Positions 44,171-52,226 of a stretch of 64,000 nucleotides of DNA are shown piece by piece; position 1 is the stretch's first letter; every line of letters begins with the position of its first letter. The stretch comes from Ferrimonas gelatinilytica (GTDB lineage: Bacteria > Pseudomonadota > Gammaproteobacteria > Enterobacterales > Shewanellaceae): positions 205,575-269,574 of the forward strand of contig NZ_BAABLF010000008.1 of NCBI RefSeq assembly GCF_039544205.1. Reading direction: 5' to 3'. The translations under genes were made by a program, and so were the position numbers. The notes beneath the pieces were generated by a model, which saw nothing but the letters and a program-made list of their open reading frames with translations, was not told where the DNA came from and did not search any database.

Positions 44171-45727
44171 TCACGCGCTCTTTAGCTGCGCTGGCCGCAA
44201 TCCCAGCAACAGCAACGAGAGCAGGTAAACGATGGCCCCGATGCCGATATAGGCAAACAGCCACTGGATCCGCTCCATCAGGCTCCAGGCCAGCCACTGA
44301 CTCTCCGGCGGCACCAGGTAGAGCAAGGTGCCAGCCATGGCGATGCCTGCCAGCAGCATGCGGCCGATCGTCCCCAGGCTCTTCGCGTTCAACTCATACA
44401 CCCCCTGACGTTTCAGCCCTCTATATAGCAGGGCCGCATTAAGGGTGGCGGACGCGGAGGTGGCCAGCGCCAGCCCCACGTAACTGAAGGGGATCGCGAG
44501 CGCCAGGTTAAAGCCCATGTTCGCCACCATGGCGATGATGCCGTAACGTACCGGCGTCCGGGTATCCTGGCGAGCGTAGTAGCCCGGCGCCAGCACCTTA
44601 ACCAGCATAAAACTGAGCAATCCGGAGGAATAGGCCAACAGGCTCACCGCCGCCATCTGGGTGTCGGCCGTGGTAAAGGCACCGCGCATGAAGAGCACCA
44701 TCAGCATCGGCTGGGCCAAAACCATCAACCCTAGCATCGCCGGTATCCCTACCAGGAGCACCGAGCGGACGCCCCAGTCGAGGGTGCGGGCAAAGGCTTC
44801 CGGTTCCGTACCGGCGTGTTTGCGCGAGAGAGCGGGCAGGATCACCGTGGCGATGGCGATACCGAACAGGCCCAGGGGAAACTCTAGCAAGCGATCGGAG
44901 TAGTAGAGCCAGCTGATGGAGCCGGTCATCAGGAAGCTGGCGATCAGGGTATCGAACAGCAGGTTGATCTGGCTCACCGAGACCCCGAACATCGCGGGGA
45001 TCATCAACTGGCGGATCTTAACCACCCCCGGGTGGTGCCAGCCCCAACGAGGGCGGACCAGGTTTCCGGTGCGCCAAAGGAAGGGCAGTTGGAAGCAAAA
45101 CTGCACCAGGCCGCCGAAAAACACCCCCCAGGCCAGCGCCAGCTCAGGCCGGGTCAGCTGGGGAGCCAGCCAAAGGGCACAGGCAATAATGGTGACGTTC
45201 AGGAATACCGGGGTAAAAGCGGCAACCGCGAAACGCCCGAGCGTATTGAGGATCGCCCCGGAGAGGGCCGTCAGGGTGATAAACCAGAGATAAGGAAAGG
45301 TGATCTTCAGCATCAACGCGGTCAGCAGGAACTTCTCCCCCTCGGGCTCCCCCCCGAGCCAGGCCACGAACCAACCGGTTCCAAACAGCGCAGCCAGGAT
45401 CGGCGAACCGATCACCCCCAGCAGGGTCACCAAAGTGACGATCCCGCCCAGGGTGCCACTGACCCGGGCGATCAACTCCCGCACCGCGTCAGGCCCCTCC
45501 TTATGCTGGTACTGGGCCAACACCGGCACGAAAGCCTGGGCGAAGGCTCCCTCTGCGAAGAGGCGACGGAGGAAGTTGGGGATCTTGTTGGCCAGGAAGA
45601 ACACATCGGCAGCGGCACCGGCTCCCATCAGGTTGGCCACTACCACATCGCGGGCGAGGCCGAGAACCCTCGAGATCAAGGTCATGGCGCTCACGATCAA
45701 ACCGGAGCGGACGAGTACTTTGCTCAA
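44171..45727 (-). CDS. murJ: Lipid II flippase MurJ
   Basis: A 518-aa MATE-like membrane protein with about 14 helices that flips lipid II. SAMTLISRVLGLARDVVVANLMGAGAAADVFFLANKIPNFLRRLFAEGAFAQAFVP is the conserved N-terminus region (quoted in part only: residues about 14-60). No ATG or GTG fits. The TTG at 45727 has AGGA nine bases upstream and gives the normal length. It is preceded by a run of nine Ts. The frame stays open upstream to 45847, but that part looks non-coding. Confidence 0.9.
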   Translation of the reverse strand: MSKVLVRSGLIVSAMTLISRVLGLARDVVVANLMGAGAAADVFFLANKIPNFLRRLFAEGAFAQAFVPVLAQYQHKEGPDAVRELIARVSGTLGGIVTLVTLLGVIGSPILAALFGTGWFVAWLGGEPEGEKFLLTALMLKITFPYLWFITLTALSGAILNTLGRFAVAAFTPVFLNVTIIACALWLAPQLTRPELALAWGVFFGGLVQFCFQLPFLWRTGNLVRPRWGWHHPGVVKIRQLMIPAMFGVSVSQINLLFDTLIASFLMTGSISWLYYSDRLLEFPLGLFGIAIATVILPALSRKHAGTEPEAFARTLDWGVRSVLLVGIPAMLGLMVLAQPMLMVLFMRGAFTTADTQMAAVSLLAYSSGLLSFMLVKVLAPGYYARQDTRTPVRYGIIAMVANMGFNLALAIPFSYVGLALATSASATLNAALLYRGLKRQGVYELNAKSLGTIGRMLLAGIAMAGTLLYLVPPESQWLAWSLMERIQWLFAYIGIGAIVYLLSLLLLGLRPAQLKSA

Positions 45728-45922
45728 AAAAAAATATCCTGAAGGCGTGGGATTGCGAGCCGGATCCGGCCCCCTGTTTCCCGGTAAACAAAAAAAAACC
45801 GCACCCTCTGTCACCGGGGCGGGAATGCTGCTAGAATTTCGCCCCATCTTAAACCAGAAGGGTTGCGAAAGGCCAAATATGGCCGCTGGCTCGCAGAGCT
45901 GGCGCTTATTTGCTCATTGTCG

Positions 45923-45951
45923 TTGACAAAGCGGGCATAACTAAGTAAATT
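45923..45951 (+). promoter_or_regulatory. rpsT: rpsT promoter
   Basis: TTGACA (45923-45928), 17-base spacer, TAAATT (45946-45951), followed by the GC-rich CGCGACC discriminator usual for ribosomal genes. Confidence 0.75.
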
Positions 45952-45999
45952 CGCGACCCTTGTAAGAATCCAGACTGCACCGTTTTTAGGAGTTTGCAC

Positions 46000-46260
46000 T
46001 TGGCTAACATCAAGTCTGCTAAGAAGCGTGCCATCACCAGCGAAAAGCGTCGTCAGCACAACGCTTCCCGTCGCTCCATGATGCGCACCTACGTTAAGAA
46101 AGTTATCGCTGCTATCGCCGCTGGCGACAAAGCCGCTGCTACCGAAGCATTCAACGCTGCCCAGCCGATCCTGGATCGCATGGCCACCAAAGGCCTGATC
46201 CACAAGAACAAAGCTGCTCGTCATAAGAGCCGCTTGGCTGCGAAAATCAAAGCGCTGTAA
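46000..46260 (+). CDS. rpsT: 30S ribosomal protein S20
   Basis: An 86-aa 16S rRNA-binding protein (ANIKSAKKRA, NASRRSMMRTYVKK, GLIHKNKAARHKSRL). The start is TTG, with AGGAG seven bases before it. E. coli rpsT also starts with UUG, and the weak start is part of its autoregulation. Codon use is strongly biased (GCT, AAG), as in highly expressed genes. Confidence 0.97.
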   Translation: MANIKSAKKRAITSEKRRQHNASRRSMMRTYVKKVIAAIAAGDKAAATEAFNAAQPILDRMATKGLIHKNKAARHKSRLAAKIKAL

Positions 46261-46283
46261 GTTACGCTTTGTAAGCTATCTTA

Positions 46284-46311
46284 AAAACCGGCCTGATGGC
46301 CGGTTTTTTTA
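46284..46311 (+). terminator. rpsT terminator
   Basis: CCGGCC / GGCCGG stem, TGAT loop, seven Ts. Confidence 0.92.
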
Positions 46312-46429
46312 TTGCCGTTTCGCCGCCGCTACACCCTTGCTCCCCGCTGATCTCCGTCCGGTTCCTTCCCGCCATCTCTTCCTGATAAAGTAACGCCCTA
46401 CATCAAAGTATCATGATACAGGGACCGTC

Positions 46430-47842
46430 ATGTTTCATCGTTTTCTCCCAGCCGTTATGGGAATGACCAGCCTTCTGCTGTCCACTGCGGCCTCCGCTAC
46501 CCCCTACTCCCAAGCCACCCTGACCCACGCCGAGCGCCTGCATCAACATGCGCTGACCAGTGACAGCGCCCTGCAGACGGTGGAGAGCCTGACCACCGAG
46601 GTGGGCCCGCGCCTCGCCGGCAGCGAGGGGGACGCCCGGGCAGTCGCCTGGGCCCAGGCAAAACTGCAGCAGATGGGCTTCGACCGAGTCTACCTGGAGC
46701 CGGTGGAGATCCCCCACTGGGAGCGGGGCTACGCCGATGCCCGCGTTACCCTGCCCTTCCCCCAGCCTTTGGTGATCACCGCCCTGGGCAACTCCGTCGC
46801 CACCCCCGAGGGAGGGATAGAGGCATCGATCATCCGCTTCCCCACCCTGGCGGATCTCCAGGCGGCCGCACCGGAGCAGGTTTCAGGTAAGTTGGTGTTT
46901 ATCGATCACAAGATGGAGCGGGATAAAGAGGGTCGCGGCTACGGTCCCGTAGTCAAAGCTCGTGGTGTCGGCGCTGTGGAGGCGGCCAAGAAGGGAGCGG
47001 TCGGTTTGCTGCTTCGCAGCGTCAGCACCAGCAGCCACCGCTTCGCCCATACCGGCGTGATGCGTTATATCGACGGTGTTGCCCGGATCCCGGCTGTGGC
47101 CATCTCGCCGCCGGATGCGGATCAACTGACCCGCATGCTGGCCCGGGACAGCGATATCCGGGTCAAACTCGACCTGGAGGCGATGGATCACGGCACCACC
47201 ACCAGCTACAACGTCATCGGCGAGATCACCGGTGATCGCAAGGCGGAGGAGATCGTGTTGATCGGCGCCCACCTGGATACCTGGGATGAGGGCACCGGTG
47301 CCCTGGATGATGGCGCCGGCGTGGGGATTGTTACCGCCGCCGCTGGCCACATCCTGGCCCTGGAGCAGCGACCACAACGCACCCTGCGGGTGGTGCTCTA
47401 CGCCGCCGAGGAGATTGGCCTGCTGGGTGCCAGGGCGTACCGTGATGCCCACAAAGGCGAGCTGGATAAACACTTTATCGCCGCCGAAGCAGACTTCGGT
47501 GCGGGCCCCATCTTCCGCCTCGACTCCCGTGTGAACGAACGCGCCCTACCCGCCTTCGATCAGATGCACGCCCTGCTTGCCCCCCTGGGCGTCGAGCGTG
47601 GCCACAACCACAGCTGGGGAGGGCCGGATGTGTCGGTGTTGCCGCCGCTTGGGGTCCCGGTTGCCGGGTTGTCGATGGACGGCACCGACTACTTCGACTA
47701 CCACCATACCCCGGATGACACCTTCGATAAGATCGATCCCGACGCCATCCGGCAGAGCGCCGCGGTGTATACCCTGTTCGCCTGGCTAATGGCCAATGCC
47801 GAGGTGGATCTTCGCCCCATTCCACTGCCGGAAGAGAGATAA
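46430..47842 (+). CDS. Secreted M28 family zinc aminopeptidase
   Basis: A 470-aa protein with an N-terminal signal peptide (LLLSTAASA). A PA-like insert (residues about 130-240) is followed by the M28 core. Zinc ligands are visible in GAHLDTWDEG (His), ALDDGAGVG (Asp), AAEEIGLLGA (Glu), EADFG (Asp/Glu) and YHHTPDDT (His). It resembles vertebrate plasma glutamate carboxypeptidase-like and bacterial periplasmic aminopeptidases. A single-gene unit with its own terminator. Confidence 0.92.
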   Translation: MFHRFLPAVMGMTSLLLSTAASATPYSQATLTHAERLHQHALTSDSALQTVESLTTEVGPRLAGSEGDARAVAWAQAKLQQMGFDRVYLEPVEIPHWERGYADARVTLPFPQPLVITALGNSVATPEGGIEASIIRFPTLADLQAAAPEQVSGKLVFIDHKMERDKEGRGYGPVVKARGVGAVEAAKKGAVGLLLRSVSTSSHRFAHTGVMRYIDGVARIPAVAISPPDADQLTRMLARDSDIRVKLDLEAMDHGTTTSYNVIGEITGDRKAEEIVLIGAHLDTWDEGTGALDDGAGVGIVTAAAGHILALEQRPQRTLRVVLYAAEEIGLLGARAYRDAHKGELDKHFIAAEADFGAGPIFRLDSRVNERALPAFDQMHALLAPLGVERGHNHSWGGPDVSVLPPLGVPVAGLSMDGTDYFDYHHTPDDTFDKIDPDAIRQSAAVYTLFAWLMANAEVDLRPIPLPEER

Positions 47843-47844
47843 AC

Positions 47845-47875
47845 AAAAAAGGCCCGGATTACTCCGGGCCTTTTT
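47845..47875 (+). terminator. Terminator after the M28 peptidase
   Basis: GGCCCGGA / TCCGGGCC stem with TTAC loop, A-run before and TTTTT after. Confidence 0.92.
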
Positions 47876-48030
47876 GTGCTAGGTGCTAGGTGCTAGGTGC
47901 TAGGTGCTAGGTGCTAGGTGCTAGGTGCTAGGTGCTAGGTGCTAGGTGCTAGGTGCTAGGTGCTAGGTGCTAGGTGCTAGGTGCTAGGTGCTAGGTGCTA
48001 GGTGCTAGGTGCTAGGTGCTAGGTGCTAGG
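47876..48030. repeat. Perfect heptanucleotide tandem repeat (GTGCTAG, about 22 copies)
   Basis: 155 bases made only of GTGCTAG units without a single mismatch, starting at the last T of the preceding terminator. Each unit contains CTAG and a TAG stop. A perfect array of this length should vary in copy number between isolates. Confidence 0.97.
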
Positions 48031-48074
48031 CAGGAGTCTACACCTTATGCCCCGGGTACCCGGCTTTTTGCTTT

Positions 48075-48190
48075 TAGAACCTAGGCTATTCCCTAGTACC
48101 CAGGCTCTTTCCTAGTACCTGGGCTCTACCTAGAACCCAGGCGCCTCCCTAACACCTGAATGCCGCCCAGAACCCGCACTGCCCAAGTTC
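48075..48190. repeat. Degenerate 16-20 bp tandem array rich in CCTAG
   Basis: About six imperfect units of the type CCTAGTACCCAGGCTCTTT run up to the yaaA stop codon (for example at 48090, 48110 and 48128). It adjoins the perfect heptamer array, from which it is separated by 44 unrelated bases. Confidence 0.6.
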
Positions 48191-48967
48191 CTAGCCCTGC
48201 TCCTCGCGCAGGAATACCAGCGTATCTTCGCTGGAATCGGACTCGCTGAAGCGGTAGCCGCCCAGGTCGAACCCTTGCAAGTCCTTCGGACTCTTGGGCT
48301 GCTGCTCCAGCATGTAGCGCGCCATCATCCCCCGCGCCTTCTTGGCGTAGAAGCTGATGATCTTGTATTGGCCATTCTTGGCGTCCTTAAACACCGGGGT
48401 GATCACCCGTCCATCCAGACCACGCTTCTGCACCGCCTTGAAATACTCGTTGGACGCCAGGTTGATCAGGACATTGTCCCCCTGCTCAGCCAGCCGATCA
48501 TTGAGGGCCTCGGTAATGAGGCTACCCCAGAAGGCATAGAGATCCTTGCCCCGGGAGTTCGCCAGCTTCGTCCCCATCTCCAGTCGGTAGGGCTGGATCA
48601 GATCCAGCGGTCGCAGCAGTCCATAGAGGCCGGAGAGGATCGCCAGGTGGGACTGGGCATACTCCAGCTGGGAGGCCGAAAGGGAGGACGCATCCAGGCC
48701 GGTGTAGACATCGCCGTTGAACGCCAGCACCGCCTGCTTGGCGCTTTCGGGCGTGAAGGGGGTGTGCCAATCGGCAAAGCGCGCCGCATTGAGTCCCGCC
48801 AGCTTATCCGACAACTTCATCAGGGTGGCAAGATCCGCCGGGGTCAACTGACGGCAGGTCTTCATCAGAAGCTCTGCCTCTTCCAGGAGTTCCGGTTGGG
48901 TGTACGCCTCAACGTGAGGGGGAGTGTCAAAGTCCAGATTTTTGGCCGGAGAGATCACCGCCAGCAT
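48191..48967 (-). CDS. yaaA: Peroxide stress protein YaaA
   Basis: A 258-aa DUF328/UPF0246 protein; in E. coli it lowers free iron under H2O2 stress and binds DNA. MLAVISPAKNLDFDTP, AVLAFNGDVYTGLDA and FYAKKARGMMARYM are typical. The gene is bordered downstream by the repeat arrays and upstream by the terminator of the alanine symporter. Confidence 0.95.
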   Translation of the reverse strand: MLAVISPAKNLDFDTPPHVEAYTQPELLEEAELLMKTCRQLTPADLATLMKLSDKLAGLNAARFADWHTPFTPESAKQAVLAFNGDVYTGLDASSLSASQLEYAQSHLAILSGLYGLLRPLDLIQPYRLEMGTKLANSRGKDLYAFWGSLITEALNDRLAEQGDNVLINLASNEYFKAVQKRGLDGRVITPVFKDAKNGQYKIISFYAKKARGMMARYMLEQQPKSPKDLQGFDLGGYRFSESDSSEDTLVFLREEQG

Positions 48968-49037
48968 AGGTCGCTCCTTGGAAACGGTTACAGAACAGGT
49001 GTGGTATGGCAGTCATGGTAGCAATCGACGTACAACA

Positions 49038-49071
49038 AAAAAACCACGCCCTCCTGTGAAGGAGGGCGTGG
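49038..49071 (-). terminator. Terminator of the alanine symporter gene
   Basis: CCACGCCCTCC / GGAGGGCGTGG with TGTGAA loop. On the minus strand seven Ts follow. Confidence 0.9.
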
Positions 49072-49125
49072 TGGACGATTGCCTTGTTCGGAAAAACGCG
49101 GAGGGGCTAGCCCTGCGCGCAGCGG

Positions 49126-50574
49126 TTAGCGGCCGGCGTTGCGGCTCTCCTCGCTCTCTTTCCAGGTATCGCAGTGCAGCTGAGCTTCCAGTACCGCCAC
49201 GGTGCCGGCATTGAACTCCGGCGTTTGGCCGGCTTTCAACTGGGCTTCGTAATCCTTGATCACCGCCAGGGCAACCTTGGAGAGCAGCACCAGCGCAATC
49301 ATGTTCACCAGCGCCATCAGGCCCATGGAAACATCGGCAAAGTTCCAAACCAGGGTCAGGGAGGCCACGGAGCCTGCCATCACCATCGCCAGAACCGCCA
49401 GGCGGAAGCCGTACAGGACCTTCTTGCTCTTGGTCAGGAAGAGGATGTTGGTCTCGGCATAGCTGTAGTTGGCGATGATGGAGCTGAAGCAGAACAGCAG
49501 GATAGCGAAGGCCACAAAGTAGGAGGCCCAGCTGCCCAGCTCATTGGTCAGCGCCAGTTGCAGCAGGCCGATACCACCCTCGCCCTGAGGGTTGTCCAGT
49601 ACCCCGGAGAGCAGGATGATCGCCGCAGAAGCGGTACAGATCACCAGGGTATCGACGAATACGCCAATCATCTGAACGAAGCCCTGGGAAGCGGGGTGGT
49701 TCGGGTTCGGCGTCGCGGAGGCTGCGACGTTAGCCGCGGAGCCCATACCGGCTTCGTTGGAGAAGAGGCCACGGGCCACACCTGCCATGATGGCACCCAT
49801 GGCACCGCCGGCCGCTTCCTGCAGACCAAAGGCACTCTTGAAGATCAGCGCCAGTGCCGCCGGTACTTCACTGATGTTCATCACCAGCACGATCAGCGCC
49901 AGCACCAGGTAGAGGACCGCCATCACCGGAACAATCAGCTCGGAGACCTTGGCCACCTTCTTGAGGCCGCCGCTGATGATGTAAGCCGTAGCCAGCACCA
50001 CCACCACGCCCATCAGCGCTTCATCGATCCCGAATGCGGTGTTGACCGCATCCACGATGGTGTTGGACTGGGCCGCGTTGAAAGCAAAGCCGAAGGCGAT
50101 GATCAGCAGCACGGAGAATAGGGAACCCATCCAGCGCTTACCCAGCCCCTGCTCCATGTAGTAAGCCGGGCCACCGCGGTAGAGGCCATCTTGGCCCTTT
50201 ACCTTGTAGACCTGAGCCAGGGTGGATTCGATGAAGGCGGTGGCCATCCCCAGCAGGGCGATCAGCCACATCCAGAAGATGGCGCCGGCGCCACCCACGG
50301 TGATCGCGACGGCGACCCCCGCCATGTTGCCAGTGCCCACGCGCGCCGCCATGGAGGTACAAAACACCTGGAAGGAGGAGATACCGTCGGTGCTGTTACG
50401 TCCCTCTTTAACCAGCTTGACCCCGTGGCCAAAGCGGCGGAACTGAATGAATCCGGTCATGACGGTAAACAGCACCCCGGCGGCGACCAGTACGTAGATC
50501 AACACACTGCCCCAAAGCAGGCCGTTGGTCGCATCAATCATGGCCTCAATGGGCGCAAAAAAAGCATCAAGCAT
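49126..50574 (-). CDS. alsT: Alanine/glycine:cation symporter (AGCS family)
   Basis: A 482-aa inner-membrane transporter taking up alanine or glycine with Na+ or H+. About ten helices. MAARVGTGNMAGVAVAIT is the AGCS signature; KGQDGLYRGGPAYYMEQGLGKRW and GLFSNEAGMGSAANVAASA are also conserved. MLDAFF at 50574 is the start; the longer frame to 50616 is unsupported. No glycine riboswitch was found upstream. Confidence 0.93.
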   Translation of the reverse strand: MLDAFFAPIEAMIDATNGLLWGSVLIYVLVAAGVLFTVMTGFIQFRRFGHGVKLVKEGRNSTDGISSFQVFCTSMAARVGTGNMAGVAVAITVGGAGAIFWMWLIALLGMATAFIESTLAQVYKVKGQDGLYRGGPAYYMEQGLGKRWMGSLFSVLLIIAFGFAFNAAQSNTIVDAVNTAFGIDEALMGVVVVLATAYIISGGLKKVAKVSELIVPVMAVLYLVLALIVLVMNISEVPAALALIFKSAFGLQEAAGGAMGAIMAGVARGLFSNEAGMGSAANVAASATPNPNHPASQGFVQMIGVFVDTLVICTASAAIILLSGVLDNPQGEGGIGLLQLALTNELGSWASYFVAFAILLFCFSSIIANYSYAETNILFLTKSKKVLYGFRLAVLAMVMAGSVASLTLVWNFADVSMGLMALVNMIALVLLSKVALAVIKDYEAQLKAGQTPEFNAGTVAVLEAQLHCDTWKESEESRNAGR

Positions 50575-50702
50575 AATGTCCGTTCTCTCTGTGGCGGAAC
50601 CGGCGCGCAGCAGCACACCGGCTCAGGCCAGTTCATGTCGTTTCCCAGTTCTGAAGCTTCATGCTCCAATACCAACCGAAATTTGCCGATTTGTTCTGGT
50701 TT

Positions 50703-50720
50703 TAGCGGTGTTCACCGCTA
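50703..50720. promoter_or_regulatory. Palindrome upstream of alsT
   Basis: TAGCGGTG-TT-CACCGCTA, perfect 8-base arms; a dimeric regulator site or RNA hairpin. Confidence 0.45.
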
Positions 50721-50769
50721 CGGCCGATTGGTGATGGGCGGCACATTAGCATACCCATTTCCAGAGTGC

Positions 50770-50787
50770 GCGTGATCCGGATCACGC
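50770..50787. promoter_or_regulatory. CRP-like palindrome between alsT and tal
   Basis: GCGTGATCCGGATCACGC, 18-base perfect symmetry. It follows the CRP pattern TGTGA-N6-TCACA except for the outer T/A pair. Confidence 0.5.
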
Positions 50788-51200
50788 CGCATCATTCCAG
50801 CCACCTGACCGCAAAGCTCCAGCAACCTAAATGGCACAACGAACTACGACGCTCGACACCAGTGCCACACAACCGCTTCAAAACAGATAACGGACAACCC
50901 CACCTGGCCAACCTCAGTGTCACGTTTTGTCTAACAATGGTGTGCGATCGTAACCTTGGCCGCATCCCCGGAAGTCATCTCCAGAAGGGTGAAAAAGCCA
51001 TGAGAACTCCGGAGAGCATAAGAAACAACCGTTTGGTAAACTTTCTAACAAAATCACAATTTTATGGGCAAATAATGCGCCTTTGCCCCGCGGATTGAGA
51101 GTTCTGTAATTTATTTACCGAAGCGGTTGGCTTTCCAGAACAAATCTCCTTTAATGGTATGACGACATATGCCTCCGCCAGACAGTAACGGAACTCTCTT

Positions 51201-52157
51201 ATGGCCAATGCACTTGAACAACTGAAATCCCTCACAACCATAGTGGCGGATACCGGCGATATTGATGCCATCCGACGCTACCATCCCCAGGACGCCACCA
51301 CCAACCCGTCACTCATCCTTAAGGCGGCACAACTGCCTCAGTACGCCAGTCTTATCGAGGACGCCGTCGACTACGCCCGTCAGAACAGCGACGACCCGGC
51401 TGAGCAGTTGGAAGACGCTGCCGACAAACTGGCCGTGAATATCGGAGTGGAGATCCTCAAGCTGGTGCCCGGCCGCATCTCCACAGAAGTGGATGCCCGC
51501 CTCTCTTTTGACACCCAGGCCTCCATCGCCAAGGCCCGCAAGCTGATCCGGCTCTACCAGGAGGCGGGGATCGGTCCGGATCGCATCTTGATCAAACTGG
51601 CCTCCACCTGGGAGGGGATCCAGGCGGCGCAGCAGCTGGAGGATGAGGGGATCAACTGCAACCTGACCCTGCTGTTCAACTTTGCCCAGGCCCGTGCCTG
51701 CGCCGAGGCGGGGGTCTACCTGATCTCCCCCTTTGTTGGACGTATCCTCGATTGGTACAAGGCGAAAACCGGCGAAGAGTACCAGGGCAAGGACGATCCC
51801 GGCGTGCGCTCGGTGAGCGAGATCTACCACTACTATAAGAAGCACGCTTACGAAACCGTGGTGATGGGCGCCAGCTTCCGCAATACCGGTGAGATCCTGG
51901 CCCTGGCCGGCTGTGATCGCCTGACCATCAGTCCCGCCCTGCTAGAGGAGCTCAGCAACAGTGAGACGGAAGTCAGCGCCCAGCTGAGCTACAGCGGCGA
52001 AGCACAGCCGCGCCCGGCACCACTGTCCGAAGCCCAGTTCCGCTGGGAACTGAACCAGGATCCCATGGCGGTCGAAAAGTTGGCGGAAGGGATCCGCAAC
52101 TTCGCCATTGATCAGGATAAACTGGAGACCATGCTGCGCCAGCAACTGGCCGCATAG
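51201..52157 (+). CDS. tal: Transaldolase
   Basis: A 318-aa pentose-phosphate enzyme. DATTNPSLILKAAQ near the start, Schiff-base lysine in ILIKLASTWEG, and MGASFRNTGEILALAGCDRLTISP are typical of the TalA/TalB class. 69 bases before pgi on the same strand, so the two sugar-phosphate genes are likely co-transcribed. Confidence 0.97.
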   Translation: MANALEQLKSLTTIVADTGDIDAIRRYHPQDATTNPSLILKAAQLPQYASLIEDAVDYARQNSDDPAEQLEDAADKLAVNIGVEILKLVPGRISTEVDARLSFDTQASIAKARKLIRLYQEAGIGPDRILIKLASTWEGIQAAQQLEDEGINCNLTLLFNFAQARACAEAGVYLISPFVGRILDWYKAKTGEEYQGKDDPGVRSVSEIYHYYKKHAYETVVMGASFRNTGEILALAGCDRLTISPALLEELSNSETEVSAQLSYSGEAQPRPAPLSEAQFRWELNQDPMAVEKLAEGIRNFAIDQDKLETMLRQQLAA

Positions 52158-52226
52158 TCAACGACCCTATCAAGGAATGAACCGCGCCCGGGAGATGTTG
52201 CCCGGGCGAGCTTTTGGGGAACCATC

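Larger units (their letters stand above)
50575..51200. other. Divergent alsT / tal intergenic region
   Basis: 626 bases without a supported gene. It holds two perfect palindromes listed separately. A 110-codon frame (50766-51098) has unbiased composition and no ribosome site and is not called. Confidence 0.6.

Noticed and set aside
45728..45847. N-terminal extension of MurJ up to 45847
   Set aside because: Not homologous to MurJ, crosses a T-run and reaches the rpsT control region.
50575..50700. Glycine riboswitch upstream of the alanine/glycine symporter
   Set aside because: The conserved core segments of the glycine aptamer are absent on the minus strand.
50766..51098. A 110-codon frame between alsT and tal
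   Set aside because: No ribosome site, no protein-like composition and it ends in the tal promoter region.
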